Of a stretch of 8,473 nucleotides of DNA, positions 1-6,002 are shown in pieces. The notes under the pieces are model-generated. The model made no database searches. It saw only the letters and a program-made list of their open reading frames with translations, and had not been told where the DNA came from. Every line of letters begins with the position of its first letter. Within the stretch, counting starts at the first letter, position 1. Where the stretch lies: NCBI GenBank assembly GCA_021797365.1, contig JAJZZU010000088.1:1-8473 (forward strand), in the 5' to 3' direction. The stretch comes from Pseudomonadota bacterium. GTDB lineage: Bacteria > Pseudomonadota > Gammaproteobacteria > Acidiferrobacterales > Acidiferrobacteraceae. The translations under genes and the position numbers were made by a program.

Positions 1-517
1 CGGAGGCGTACCACTTGCCGGCCTTGTGCAAGATCTCACAGGTCACAGGCGTGCCGGTCGTGCGGGCCCGGCGGCCGCGCATCGGAATGTGTCCGACGCC
101 TTGGAGATACAGCTTGCCGTGGACGCTGTTCTCGCCGGCGTGCAGTCTCCAGCCGTCGCCGTGGGTCTTGTAGCCCCAGCCGGGATAGCGACGGAGAGAC
201 TTGAAGCGCGGGAAACCCGGCGTGTCGCCATTCTTCACCCGCCGGAAGAAGGCCTGAAAGGCCAGGTGCAGGCGCTTGAGCGTGACTTGCTCGGATTGGG
301 CGTTCAGAGAGGCAAGACCTGGACGCTGCTGGCGCCACCTCGTCAGCACTTTGCATTGCGCGGCGAAGGTGAGCGCTGTCTCTGTTTCCCGATAGACGCG
401 GATGCGTTCTTCCAGCGCCGTGTTATACAACCGCTGATGCAAGCCCCGCATCGTCTCCAGCCGCTCCGCCTGGGTGGCGTTGGGATAGAGGCGATACATG
501 ACTTTGCGATAGGGCAT
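1..517 (-). CDS. tnpB: IS200/IS605-family TnpB (OrfB), N-terminal part, runs off window edge
   Basis: The frame is open from the ATG at 517 to the window edge (172 codons) and begins MPYRKVMYRLYPNATQAERL, the typical start of IS200/IS605 OrfB/TnpB proteins. It continues with family-like segments such as LYNTALEERI, LNAQSEQVTLKRLHLAFQAFFRR and GFPRFKSLRRYPGWGY. An in-frame TAG at 527-529 leaves the ATG at 517 as the natural start. TnpB proteins are compact RNA-guided DNA nucleases that help insertion elements persist. The RuvC-like catalytic residues and zinc ribbon lie in the C-terminal half and are outside the window, so intactness cannot be judged. It is divergent from the tnpA relic, with only 22 bases between the start codons, the IS605-type arrangement. 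The guide RNA would be expected at the 3' end, also outside. Confidence 0.85.
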   Translation of the reverse strand, partial: MPYRKVMYRLYPNATQAERLETMRGLHQRLYNTALEERIRVYRETETALTFAAQCKVLTRWRQQRPGLASLNAQSEQVTLKRLHLAFQAFFRRVKNGDTPGFPRFKSLRRYPGWGYKTHGDGWRLHAGENSVHGKLYLQGVGHIPMRGRRARTTGTPVTCEILHKAGKWYAS

Positions 518-539
518 GACGTCATTCTATTCGGCCACC

Positions 540-980
540 ATGACCCCGCAAACCCTCGGAAACACCGGGCATCAGAGTATTGATAATCGGAACTATCATT
601 TGGTTCTGGTCACGAAATATCGCCGCAAGTGCATGACTGGCCCCATGCGGGACCGGCGGGAGACCCTTGGCCGCAACGCAGTGGCACAATAGGAGCGCGA
701 AGTGCGGGCATTCCACGGTGAAGCGGATCATGTCCATTGGCTCCTGGCGCTGACGCCCAAGGTGTTGCCATCCGCCTTTCTGAATAACCGCAAAACGGTC
801 ACGAGTCGCTTGTTACGCAAGGAATTTGCCGACCATCTGAAGCGGTATTACTGGAGCAAGCCCGTATTCGGGAGTCGCAGTGACGGCATCCTCACCGGGG
901 GCGGCGCTCCCCTGTCCGTGCTCAAACAATACAGGGGCCATGCGGCCCACAATGTCGAACAGCAGGGACGGCCGGGATGA
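540..980 (+). pseudogene. tnpA: IS200-type Y1 transposase TnpA, interrupted by an amber codon
   Basis: Reading from the ATG at 540 gives an IS200/IS605 TnpA-like protein: YHLVLVTKYRRK near residue 19, the metal-binding HUH motif as DHVHWLL, then KTVTSRLLRKEF, YYWSKPVFGSRS and GGAPLSVLKQY, whose Tyr is the expected nucleophile. Total length (about 146 residues) matches the family. Codon 51 is TAG (690-692), in the linker between the first strand region and the HUH motif, so the frame is split; the downstream part can be read as a separate ORF from about 702 but lacks the N-terminal strand. The family's usual aromatic residue after SRS is replaced by Asp-Gly, another sign of decay. TnpA catalyses single-strand excision and insertion. 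It is probably inactive unless the TAG is suppressed or TnpA is supplied in trans. Confidence 0.85.
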
Positions 981-990
981 TCGTCCGTTG

Positions 991-1033
991 GGCGCTAGCG
1001 CCGCCTCACCACCCCCTGAACCGCCGCGCGGTT
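991..1033. repeat. Hairpins at the tnpA-side end of the IS200/IS605 element
   Basis: Two short palindromes follow the tnpA stop: a perfect 12-bp palindrome GGCGCTAGCGCC (991-1002) and a hairpin with 6-bp arms AACCGC/GCGGTT and a 3-base loop (1019-1033). IS200/IS605 elements lack terminal inverted repeats and instead carry subterminal hairpins recognised by TnpA. In the divergent IS605 arrangement the left end lies beyond the 3' end of tnpA, which is where these are. The exact cleavage point is not visible; the neighbouring abiE reading suggests the element ends near 1058-1063. Confidence 0.4.
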
Positions 1034-1060
1034 ACAGGCGGAGCACTGCGGCGCTTTCTG

Positions 1061-1078
1061 GTAGGAATTCGGGATCAA
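1061..1078 (-). pseudogene. Possible 5' remnant of the AbiEii toxin gene
   Basis: Overlapping the abiEi stop (TTGA, 1078-1075) a TTG opens a frame reading (M)IPNSYQ before becoming unrelated sequence. AbiEii toxins, nucleotidyltransferase-fold proteins encoded directly after AbiEi, as I recall them commonly begin MIP-x-x-Y-I and overlap the antitoxin stop by a few bases. Only about six codons match, so this is an inference from position and pattern. If correct, the toxin gene was cut immediately after its start by the IS200/IS605 element. Confidence 0.35.
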
Positions 1079-1893
1079 AAGTCGATCTCCACGGGTTCAT
1101 TGATCACAAGCTTCCACCGGGCATTTTTCTCGTGAAGCTCGGATAGGGATTCAATGAGGGGCTTGACGGAGGGGTCCAGGGGTACCGCCGTCTTGGCCTT
1201 TTTGACGAAAGGTTCCAGCGCGTTGGCTTGGCCCGCGTGCCCTGCCCGTTCGAGCAGGTAGCCCAGTCGTCGCACGGACGAGTTTTCATAGGCAGCGGCC
1301 GCTTTGGCGAGCGCACGCGGCTCGGCCTTGGCTCCAATGTCCTTGGCGATCTGCGCAACCCCATTGATACCGGCGGCCTTGTGGAAGTAGCGTGCGCAAT
1401 CCAGCAACGTCAGCTCGACGCCGGCCACTTGGGCAAAACCGGCATCACTCTTTATCCGGTCGAGCCAATCGGGTTGATTGAGCTTTACGAAGGTCTTGGA
1501 TGTCTGGTAGAGAAACTGGAGGCGGTGGCGTCCGATCTCGAAGTCCCGCAACTGCTTGGGCACAACCACCTGAAAGACCATGGCAGCCTGGTGCGATGAA
1601 CCGTGGAAGGCCGCAGCACGCAGCAGCGAGATACGGTAGTCGAGACCCTGGTACTTCATCAAGGGATCGATCCAACGCACGGGGTCGGGAGCGCCGGTCA
1701 TCTGGTCCTCGGGACGCAGGATCAAATAGAAGCCATGGCGAGGGTTGGCCAGCCGCTGTTTTTTCACCAGCCGGGTGATTGCGGCGGTCAGGCCATCAGG
1801 TTTCAGATCGACCGCAGCCAGCGCCTCTTCGCGGTTGAAGTGCGCACGACCATGACGAAGCCGATCATCAACGAATTGGTCAAGGGATGCCAT
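1075..1893 (-). CDS. abiEi: AbiEi-family antitoxin / transcriptional regulator (type IV TA)
   Basis: The 272-residue protein starts MASLDQFVDDRLRHGRAHFN and has an N-terminal winged-helix region (about 1-60: REEALAAVDL, then AAITRLVKKQRLANPRHGFYLIL). This is followed by the AbiEi core with WIDPLMKYQGLDYRISLLRAAAFHG (74-98), QAAMVFQVVVPKQLR and a C-terminal helical domain ending ARWKLVINEPVEIDF. The order and length fit AbiEi antitoxins (COG5340 type), which bind inverted repeats at their own promoter and counteract the AbiEii toxin in phage-defence abortive infection. I chose the ATG at 1893 because family members start with this segment; the frame extends to 1980, but those 29 residues are not family-like. 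No AbiEii gene follows within the window, so it is an orphan here. It may still act as a DNA-binding regulator. Confidence 0.85.
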   Translation of the reverse strand: MASLDQFVDDRLRHGRAHFNREEALAAVDLKPDGLTAAITRLVKKQRLANPRHGFYLILRPEDQMTGAPDPVRWIDPLMKYQGLDYRISLLRAAAFHGSSHQAAMVFQVVVPKQLRDFEIGRHRLQFLYQTSKTFVKLNQPDWLDRIKSDAGFAQVAGVELTLLDCARYFHKAAGINGVAQIAKDIGAKAEPRALAKAAAAYENSSVRRLGYLLERAGHAGQANALEPFVKKAKTAVPLDPSVKPLIESLSELHEKNARWKLVINEPVEIDF

Positions 1894-1899
1894 TCCCGG

Positions 1900-1928
1900 A
1901 TCATATGCAAAAACAGACAAAAGTACAA
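1900..1928 (-). promoter_or_regulatory. Candidate abiEi promoter, possibly leaderless
   Basis: On the minus strand TTGTAC (1928-1923) and TATGAT (1905-1900) are separated by 17 bases. The -10 matches the consensus at five of six positions, the -35 at three of six. Only six bases separate the -10 from the ATG at 1893, so transcription would begin at about the start codon. There is no convincing Shine-Dalgarno sequence; CCGGGA directly abuts the ATG. No clear long inverted repeat was seen, although AbiEi regulators usually bind one. Confidence 0.35.
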
Positions 1929-1980
1929 GGTTTCTGCGTATAAGTTGGGATGCTTGGGGACTGTATTCCGGGCTATACAA

Positions 1981-2372
1981 ATCGATACCCCGACGGGTGC
2001 TGCACTTCGTTTGTCCGAAAAATGGGGTGTTACTTCGGATAAAACATCCAAGGCAAAAGGGCGTCCCGGCACGTGGTACCGTCGGGCTCGCGGGCGTTGC
2101 CCCGCGCCTCGTGCCAAGTCGCGGCCATGCGGCTTTTTATCCCTGACGCCTCCGGCTCACCGGGCCTGCGCGCTCCGCTTGCCAAGGAGACAGTGGAGCG
2201 TGTGAGAGGCGGCCTTGCTGTTCCCCAAGGTACCACGTCGTTCTCGCCGTCAAGGGCCGCGCGTGCCTGGCACGCCGGCGTCCATGCGGCCGTCTGCGAC
2301 CCCTGACTGCTGCGCTGCGCCGTGTTCCTCCGGTTCCGGGCAATTCCGCCCGATTCGGACTGGAGCACGATC
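1981..2372. other. Non-coding stretch with several inverted repeats between abiEi and radC
   Basis: No recognisable gene is present. I see four repeat structures. TCCGAA/TTCGGA arms lie at 2014-2019 and 2034-2039. A perfect 10-bp inverted pair ACGTGGTACC/GGTACCACGT lies at 2071-2080 and 2229-2238. Inside it are nested CTCAC/GTGAG and CGCTCC/GGAGCG pairs around 2157-2206. An odd palindrome GCGTGCC-T-GGCACGC lies at 2261-2275. The region could be the edge and regulatory leader of the element that carried radC. No tRNA, CRISPR or promoter is convincing. Confidence 0.4.
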
Positions 2373-2879
2373 ATGTCGCAACTTACTCTTTCTCTCGATT
2401 CTTCCCTTCTCGTTCGCGATGTCGCAGGCGACTACCGTCCGGCCAATGCCGACGAGGTGTTGCAGGCGGCGCGGCGTGTGCTCGCAGAACAGATGCGCGG
2501 CTGCGAAGCGCTAACCTCGCCGCAGGTGGTGCGCGACTTCCTGCGGGTCAAACTGGGGACACTGGAGCATGAGGTGTTCGGCGTCATCCATCTGGATGCG
2601 CAGAACCGCGTCATCGACTACGTCGAGACGTTCCGCGGCACGGTGAGCCAGACATCGGCGTATCCGCGCGAGGTGGTCAAGGAGGCATTGGCCAGGAACA
2701 GCGCTGCGCTGCTGCTGGTGCACAACCACCCATCGGGTGCAGCCGAGCCGTCGCGGGCCGACGAGATGCTGACGCAGACGCTGAAGTCGGCGCTGGCACT
2801 GGTGGACATGCGGGTGCTGGATCACCTGATTGTCGCCGGTAGCGCCATCCTGTCGCTTGCCGAACACGGGCTGTTGTAG
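2373..2879 (+). CDS. radC: RadC-family JAB/MPN domain protein of mobile-element type
   Basis: The 168-residue protein begins MSQLTLSLDSSLLVRDVAGDY and has the RadC/JAB domain from about residue 45. LEHEVFGVIHLDAQNRVI supplies the conserved Glu, FRGTVSQT and YPREVVKEAL follow, and the metal-binding motif HNHPSGAAEPSRAD gives His117, His119 and Asp130. The C-terminal VLDHLIVAGSAILSLAEHGLL is also typical. The start at 2373 is supported by GGAG seven bases upstream; the upstream extension (GTG at 2322) is not family-like. The protein is shorter than chromosomal RadC (about 220 residues) because it lacks the helix-hairpin-helix region, as is common for YeeS/RadC-like copies on integrative elements and plasmids. 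A DNA-repair role is traditional but unproven. It is followed at once by a terminator. Confidence 0.93.
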   Translation: MSQLTLSLDSSLLVRDVAGDYRPANADEVLQAARRVLAEQMRGCEALTSPQVVRDFLRVKLGTLEHEVFGVIHLDAQNRVIDYVETFRGTVSQTSAYPREVVKEALARNSAALLLVHNHPSGAAEPSRADEMLTQTLKSALALVDMRVLDHLIVAGSAILSLAEHGLL

Positions 2880-2882
2880 CCC

Positions 2883-2904
2883 AAGGGGGATTTGCCCCCT
2901 TTTT
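2883..2904 (+). terminator. Rho-independent terminator after radC
   Basis: A perfect 7-bp stem AAGGGGG/CCCCCTT (2883-2889 with 2895-2901) closes a five-base loop ATTTG and runs into TTTTT (2900-2904). It starts three bases after the radC stop codon, so radC is probably the end of its transcription unit. Confidence 0.85.
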
Positions 2905-3516
2905 GCTGTGCCCTTGGTTTCGAGAAAGAACTGCGCTGCGCTTGCCTCCAGGGGTCGGCTAACGCCCACCCCGCCGTGCAGGCTTGGCGCCCCGCAAGAC
3001 CGCCGAACAGGCGGTGCCTGATCGGCCCGCACACGATGCTGTTTTCGCGCTGCGCGCTTCGGTCACTTCCATCAAGGTGTGCCTACGGCACGCAGTGGCG
3101 CTCGCCGCGCGGCGTTGGTCCGTCGATCATCTGGCCGTAAGCCGGTCATCCGTCTTTCCCTCTCCGTTATCGCTGATCCCGCGACCATAGCCAGCGGTGC
3201 CTGTCCGACAAGGCGCGCAGGGCCGTGTCCTCGCTGCGCTGCGGGCCGCACCACCCTGCGCTTCCCTCCTTGACCGCCAGACCCTCGCCGGCCCGGTTGT
3301 TCGCGGGCGATGAACTCAGGAAAGACGGCGGCAACGGCGACCAGCCCAGCTCACTGCGCCGAACAAACCAAAGTCCACACCGGGCTCCGAAACTTGGAAT
3401 CCGGTCAGCTTTGAAACCATAGGAGGCCACGCATGCAGACACCAACGCCGTGAATCACCCAACAAGTTTTCTTCTTCCATTTCTTCAATTTTCCGCGAGG
3501 GATAGGAGCGATCACC
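2905..3516. other. Long non-coding leader between radC and parB-like gene
   Basis: About 600 bases without a recognisable protein. It holds short GC-rich dyads: a perfect 12-bp palindrome CGCCGCGCGGCG (3103-3114) and GTGCC-TAC-GGCAC (3079-3091). A tight CAGGC-GGT-GCCTG-like dyad lies near 3009-3021. The last 100 bases become AT-richer. An origin of transfer or replication or a structured leader is possible for such element DNA, but nothing decisive such as iterons or a nic-site motif was seen. Confidence 0.4.
3433..3453 (+). CDS. Possible six-codon leader ORF upstream of parB
   Basis: A perfect AGGAGG (3421-3426) stands six bases before an ATG that reads MQTPTP and stops at 3451-3453. Sixty-three bases later parB begins with its own ribosome site. 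A Shine-Dalgarno this strong ahead of such a tiny frame suggests a leader peptide or the vestige of a lost longer gene. Chance cannot be excluded. Confidence 0.25.
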   Translation: MQTPTP

Positions 3517-3957
3517 ATGAACACCGTTACCCATCAAGAAACCCAGGCCATGCACGCAGTCGCCACCGCTGCCGTTGCGGCACACGAGCTGCTGTTGATT
3601 CCGCTGCCTCAGTTGCGGCCTTCGAGCCGCAACGTGCGCACGAGCAGCGGTGCTTCGATTCCCGAACTGGCGTCGAGCATCGCCCGCGTCGGCCTGCTGC
3701 AAAACCTCACCGTGACCGCAACAAGCGACGGCGAACATTACGAAGTCGTCGCGGGCAAGCGGCGGCTGGCCGCGTTGAAGTTGCTGGCGAAGCGGCGCAA
3801 GCTCGACAAGACGCACGATGTGCCTTGCCTGCTGGTGCCGGATGCGTCGGCGCGCACCGTGAGCCTGACCGACGGCGCGCGGCATGCCCCGATCGCGCGT
3901 ACGATACGGGGCCCAGAGCCACGCTTGGGCGCGTATCCCTACGGGGGTATGGCCTGA
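3517..3957 (+). pseudogene. ParB/RepB/Spo0J-family partition protein, truncated
   Basis: The first 118 residues are ParB-like: LLLIPLPQLRPSSRNVRTSSGASIPELASSIARVGLLQNLTV, then HYEVVAGKRRLAALKLL (the NTP-binding/sulfiredoxin-like region with its GxRR box) and CLLVPDASARTVSLT. Family members continue with TENVQREAMHPADQF, the arginine-patch and helix-turn-helix part that binds parS and permits spreading. Here the reading changes after SLT (about position 3871) into 28 unrelated residues ending at 3957. The usual protein is several times longer. AGGAG eight bases before the ATG at 3517 supports the start. The DNA-binding and dimerisation domains are lost, so partition function is very unlikely. 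It belongs with radC as a fragment of an integrative element or plasmid. Confidence 0.8.
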
Positions 3958-4005
3958 AAGGCGCCTGCGGTGTGGACTGTGTCTAAACTTTGCCAAGAGA
4001 CGCTT

Positions 4006-5415
4006 ATGGACTATTTACCCATTTTCCTCGACATCCGCTCGGCCCGCGTCCTGGTGGTCGGCGGTGGCGAGGTCGCGGCACGCAAGGTCGGCCTACTCCA
4101 GGGTGCGGGCGCCCGCGTGGTGGTCGTATCTCCGGAGCTGTGCCCGAGGCTTGCGGCCGCAAAGGCCGCCGGCGAAATCACCCATATCTCGCGGGTGTTC
4201 ACGGTCGCCGACGTCGCCGGTGCGCGCGTTGTGATCGCCGCCACCAACCATGCGTCCACCAACAAGCGCGTCTATCAGGCCGCCACCGCCGCGCGGGTAC
4301 CGGTCAACGTGGTCGACCATCCGGCGCTCTGCACCTTCATCATGCCCTCGATCATCGACCGCTCTCCGGTGCTGGTCGCCGTGTCGAGCGGTGGGACATC
4401 GCCGGTCCTCGCGCGCCTTTTGCGTGCACGCCTGGAGACCCTGGTGGCATCGACCTATGGGGCGCTCGCCGCCTTCATGGCCCGCCACCGGCCCGAGGTC
4501 CGTCAACGGATCACCTCACCTACCCAGAGGCGCCGCTTCTGGGAACGCGTACTTCAGGGGCCGGCCGCCGAATTGCTGCTCGCAGGCGAAGAAAATGCGG
4601 CCGCGGAGGTCTTCGCGCGCGAGCTCGCACAGCCGGAAGGCGGCGGCGTGGGACTCGTGTCCTTGGTCGGTGCGGGCCCCGGCGATCCGGATCTCCTCAC
4701 CTTGCGCGCCCTGCGACTCATGCAGGAGGCCGATGTCATCGTCCATGACCGCCTGGTGGCAGCCCCCATTCTCGCGCTCTGCCGGCGCGAGGCCGAGCGC
4801 ATTGATGTCGGCAAAGACGCCGGACATCACGCCGTGCCCCAGGGACGGATCAACCAGCTGCTCGTGGAGCTTGCCACAAGCGGCCGGCGGATCGTGCGTC
4901 TCAAGGGCGGCGACCCCTTCGTCTTCGGGCGGGGCGGCGAGGAGATCGACGCCCTCGTGGAGGCTGGCATCCCCTTCCAGGTGGTACCCGGTATCACCGC
5001 CGCACTCGGCTGCGCGGCCTACGGCCATCTGCCGCTCACGCATCGCGACTACGCCCAATCCTGCGTCTTCGTCACCGGCCACTGCCGCAAAGGCGACCTG
5101 GCCCTGAACTGGGAGGCCCTCGCCAAGCCGCACCAGACCCTGGTCTTCTACATGGGGGTCGCGGCGCTTGCGACCATCAGCCGCGAGCTCGTGGCCCACG
5201 GCCTGCCTCGCTCCACCCCGGCGGCGTTGATCGAACGGGGTACGACCCCGAAACAACGCGTGCTCACCGGCACCCTCGCCGACCTCCCCGACATCGTCGC
5301 CCAAGAGGCCATTGAGCCGCCCACGCTCATCATCATAGGCGAGGTGGTGCGTCTCCACGATCGCTGGGCCCAAGGCCGCGGTGCCCAGGCGAGCGAGCTG
5401 CGCGCCGCCGGATAG
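4006..5415 (+). CDS. cysG: Sirohaem synthase CysG (trifunctional)
   Basis: The 469-residue protein makes sirohaem, the cofactor of sulfite and nitrite reductases, from uroporphyrinogen III by two SAM-dependent methylations, NAD-dependent oxidation to sirohydrochlorin and iron insertion. The N-terminal dehydrogenase/ferrochelatase domain (1-113) has the nucleotide-binding loop VVGGGEVAARK and Asp104 in NVVDHP. The dimerisation domain (about 114-210) opens with PSIIDRSPVLVAVSSGGTSPVLARLLR, including Ser128. The methyltransferase domain (215-460) shows VGAGPGDPDLLTLRAL, HDRLV (Asp248), RLKGGDPFVFGRGGEE, VVPGITAALG, PLTHRDYAQS and FYMG. All key residues of the enterobacterial enzyme are present at matching positions. 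The ATG at 4006 has AAGAGA just upstream; an upstream in-frame start at 3970 (GTG) adds nothing family-like. No sulfur- or nitrogen-assimilation gene is adjacent, so it appears monocistronic. Confidence 0.97.
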   Translation: MDYLPIFLDIRSARVLVVGGGEVAARKVGLLQGAGARVVVVSPELCPRLAAAKAAGEITHISRVFTVADVAGARVVIAATNHASTNKRVYQAATAARVPVNVVDHPALCTFIMPSIIDRSPVLVAVSSGGTSPVLARLLRARLETLVASTYGALAAFMARHRPEVRQRITSPTQRRRFWERVLQGPAAELLLAGEENAAAEVFARELAQPEGGGVGLVSLVGAGPGDPDLLTLRALRLMQEADVIVHDRLVAAPILALCRREAERIDVGKDAGHHAVPQGRINQLLVELATSGRRIVRLKGGDPFVFGRGGEEIDALVEAGIPFQVVPGITAALGCAAYGHLPLTHRDYAQSCVFVTGHCRKGDLALNWEALAKPHQTLVFYMGVAALATISRELVAHGLPRSTPAALIERGTTPKQRVLTGTLADLPDIVAQEAIEPPTLIIIGEVVRLHDRWAQGRGAQASELRAAG

Positions 5416-5477
5416 ACACAAGCGGACACCCTGTTCTCGCCACGGGGTAAATGCGGGCGACAAACCGTTGCCGTTCG

Positions 5478-5650
5478 GCATTGGCGCAGCAATTCTCAAT
5501 GTGGCGCTGATCATGGGCACCGAGTGGCGTCCCGCATGACGAGAAGGCGCCCAACATCCGGCACAGGCGCGTCCAGACAGACGCATTCTTGCATCGTCAC
5601 CGGGTGATCCAGGCGCTGTCGCTTCACATTGAGAATTGCTGGCATTGGCG
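5478..5650. mobile_element. MITE-like element (155 bp) with 17-bp terminal repeats and 9-bp target duplication
   Basis: CAGCAATTCTCAATGTG (5487-5503) and its exact reverse complement (5625-5641) bound a 155-bp sequence with no transposase. The nine bases GCATTGGCG directly abut both outer ends (5478-5486 and 5642-5650), as expected for a target-site duplication made on insertion. The interior has no recognisable gene. A 9-bp duplication is compatible with several families (IS1, IS4, ISAs1-like), and the parent element is not identified. It sits 62 bases after the cysG stop and just upstream of the TA promoter. Confidence 0.75.
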
Positions 5651-5658
5651 CCCGTTTG

Positions 5659-5697
5659 TTGACGCTACCTCTTATGTACGGGTACCATACGTACGTA
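5659..5697 (+). promoter_or_regulatory. Promoter and palindromic operator of the DUF1778/GNAT operon
   Basis: TTGACG (5659-5664) and TACCAT (5683-5688) are spaced by 18 bases, a plausible sigma-70 promoter. The perfect 10-bp palindrome TACGTACGTA (5688-5697) overlaps the end of the -10 and the expected start region, and a further GTAC and GGTACC lie in the spacer (5676-5686). DUF1778-GNAT complexes are known to repress their own promoters by binding such repeats, so this is the likely operator. The -35 begins only nine bases after the right edge of the MITE-like element. Confidence 0.55.
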
Positions 5698-5719
5698 CAG
5701 AAAGACTTTGGGGCTTTTT

Positions 5720-5995
5720 ATGGCAACGACCGCAGTTAGGGAGGGCCGGATTGAATTGAGGGCCACTAGGGAAGAGAAGCAGCTTCTGGCGGCGGCAGCC
5801 GCTTATGAGCGGCTGGACGTGACGAGCTTTATTATGCGTGCTGTGTTACCCGCCGCGCGCGGCGTCGTCGACCGTGCTGAGCGTATTGCACTGAGTGAAC
5901 GTGACAGTCGGCGCGTGCTCGAGTTGCTGGAGCATCCGCCTAAGCCGACCGCGGCCCTTCGAGCCGCCGCTCGGCGCCGTGCCACCCGAAAGTGA
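5720..5995 (+). CDS. DUF1778 ribbon-helix-helix antitoxin (TacA/AtaR type)
   Basis: The 91-residue protein begins MATTAVREGRIELRATREEKQLL, with a ribbon-helix-helix fold at about residues 8-45 (RIELRAT strand, then helices through LDVTSFIMRAVL). A C-terminal tail LLEHPPKPTAALRAAARRR matches the conserved DUF1778 segment that wraps the acetyltransferase toxin. It is the DNA-binding antitoxin of the operon: it neutralises the toxin and, with it, represses transcription. I chose the ATG at 5720, preceded by GGGG at 5710-5713; an in-frame TTG at 5708 would add four residues but looks less likely. The toxin gene follows after seven bases. The family assignment is firm; the exact subgroup name is not. 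Confidence 0.9.
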   Translation: MATTAVREGRIELRATREEKQLLAAAAAYERLDVTSFIMRAVLPAARGVVDRAERIALSERDSRRVLELLEHPPKPTAALRAAARRRATRK

Positions 5996-6002
5996 TTATG
6001 GC

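Noticed and set aside
26..583. A 185-codon frame on the plus strand
   Set aside because: It is antisense to the clearly recognisable tnpB reading and its translation resembles no family.
1020..1060. CSAC-like Cys pair read on the minus strand after abiEi, suggesting a TnpB zinc-ribbon remnant
   Set aside because: Only two cysteines in a short frame. Position and frame are better explained by insertion-element end sequence.
3072..3445. Several 60-90 codon frames between radC and parB
   Set aside because: Low-complexity, Arg/Pro/Ala-rich translations without ribosome sites or family resemblance.
5432..5454. ACCCTG/CGGGGT weak stem after cysG as terminator
   Set aside because: It contains a G-T pair and is not followed by a T-run.
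4250..5586. Long alternative frames on both strands across cysG
   Set aside because: They are shadows of GC-rich codon structure; cysG is complete with all expected motifs.
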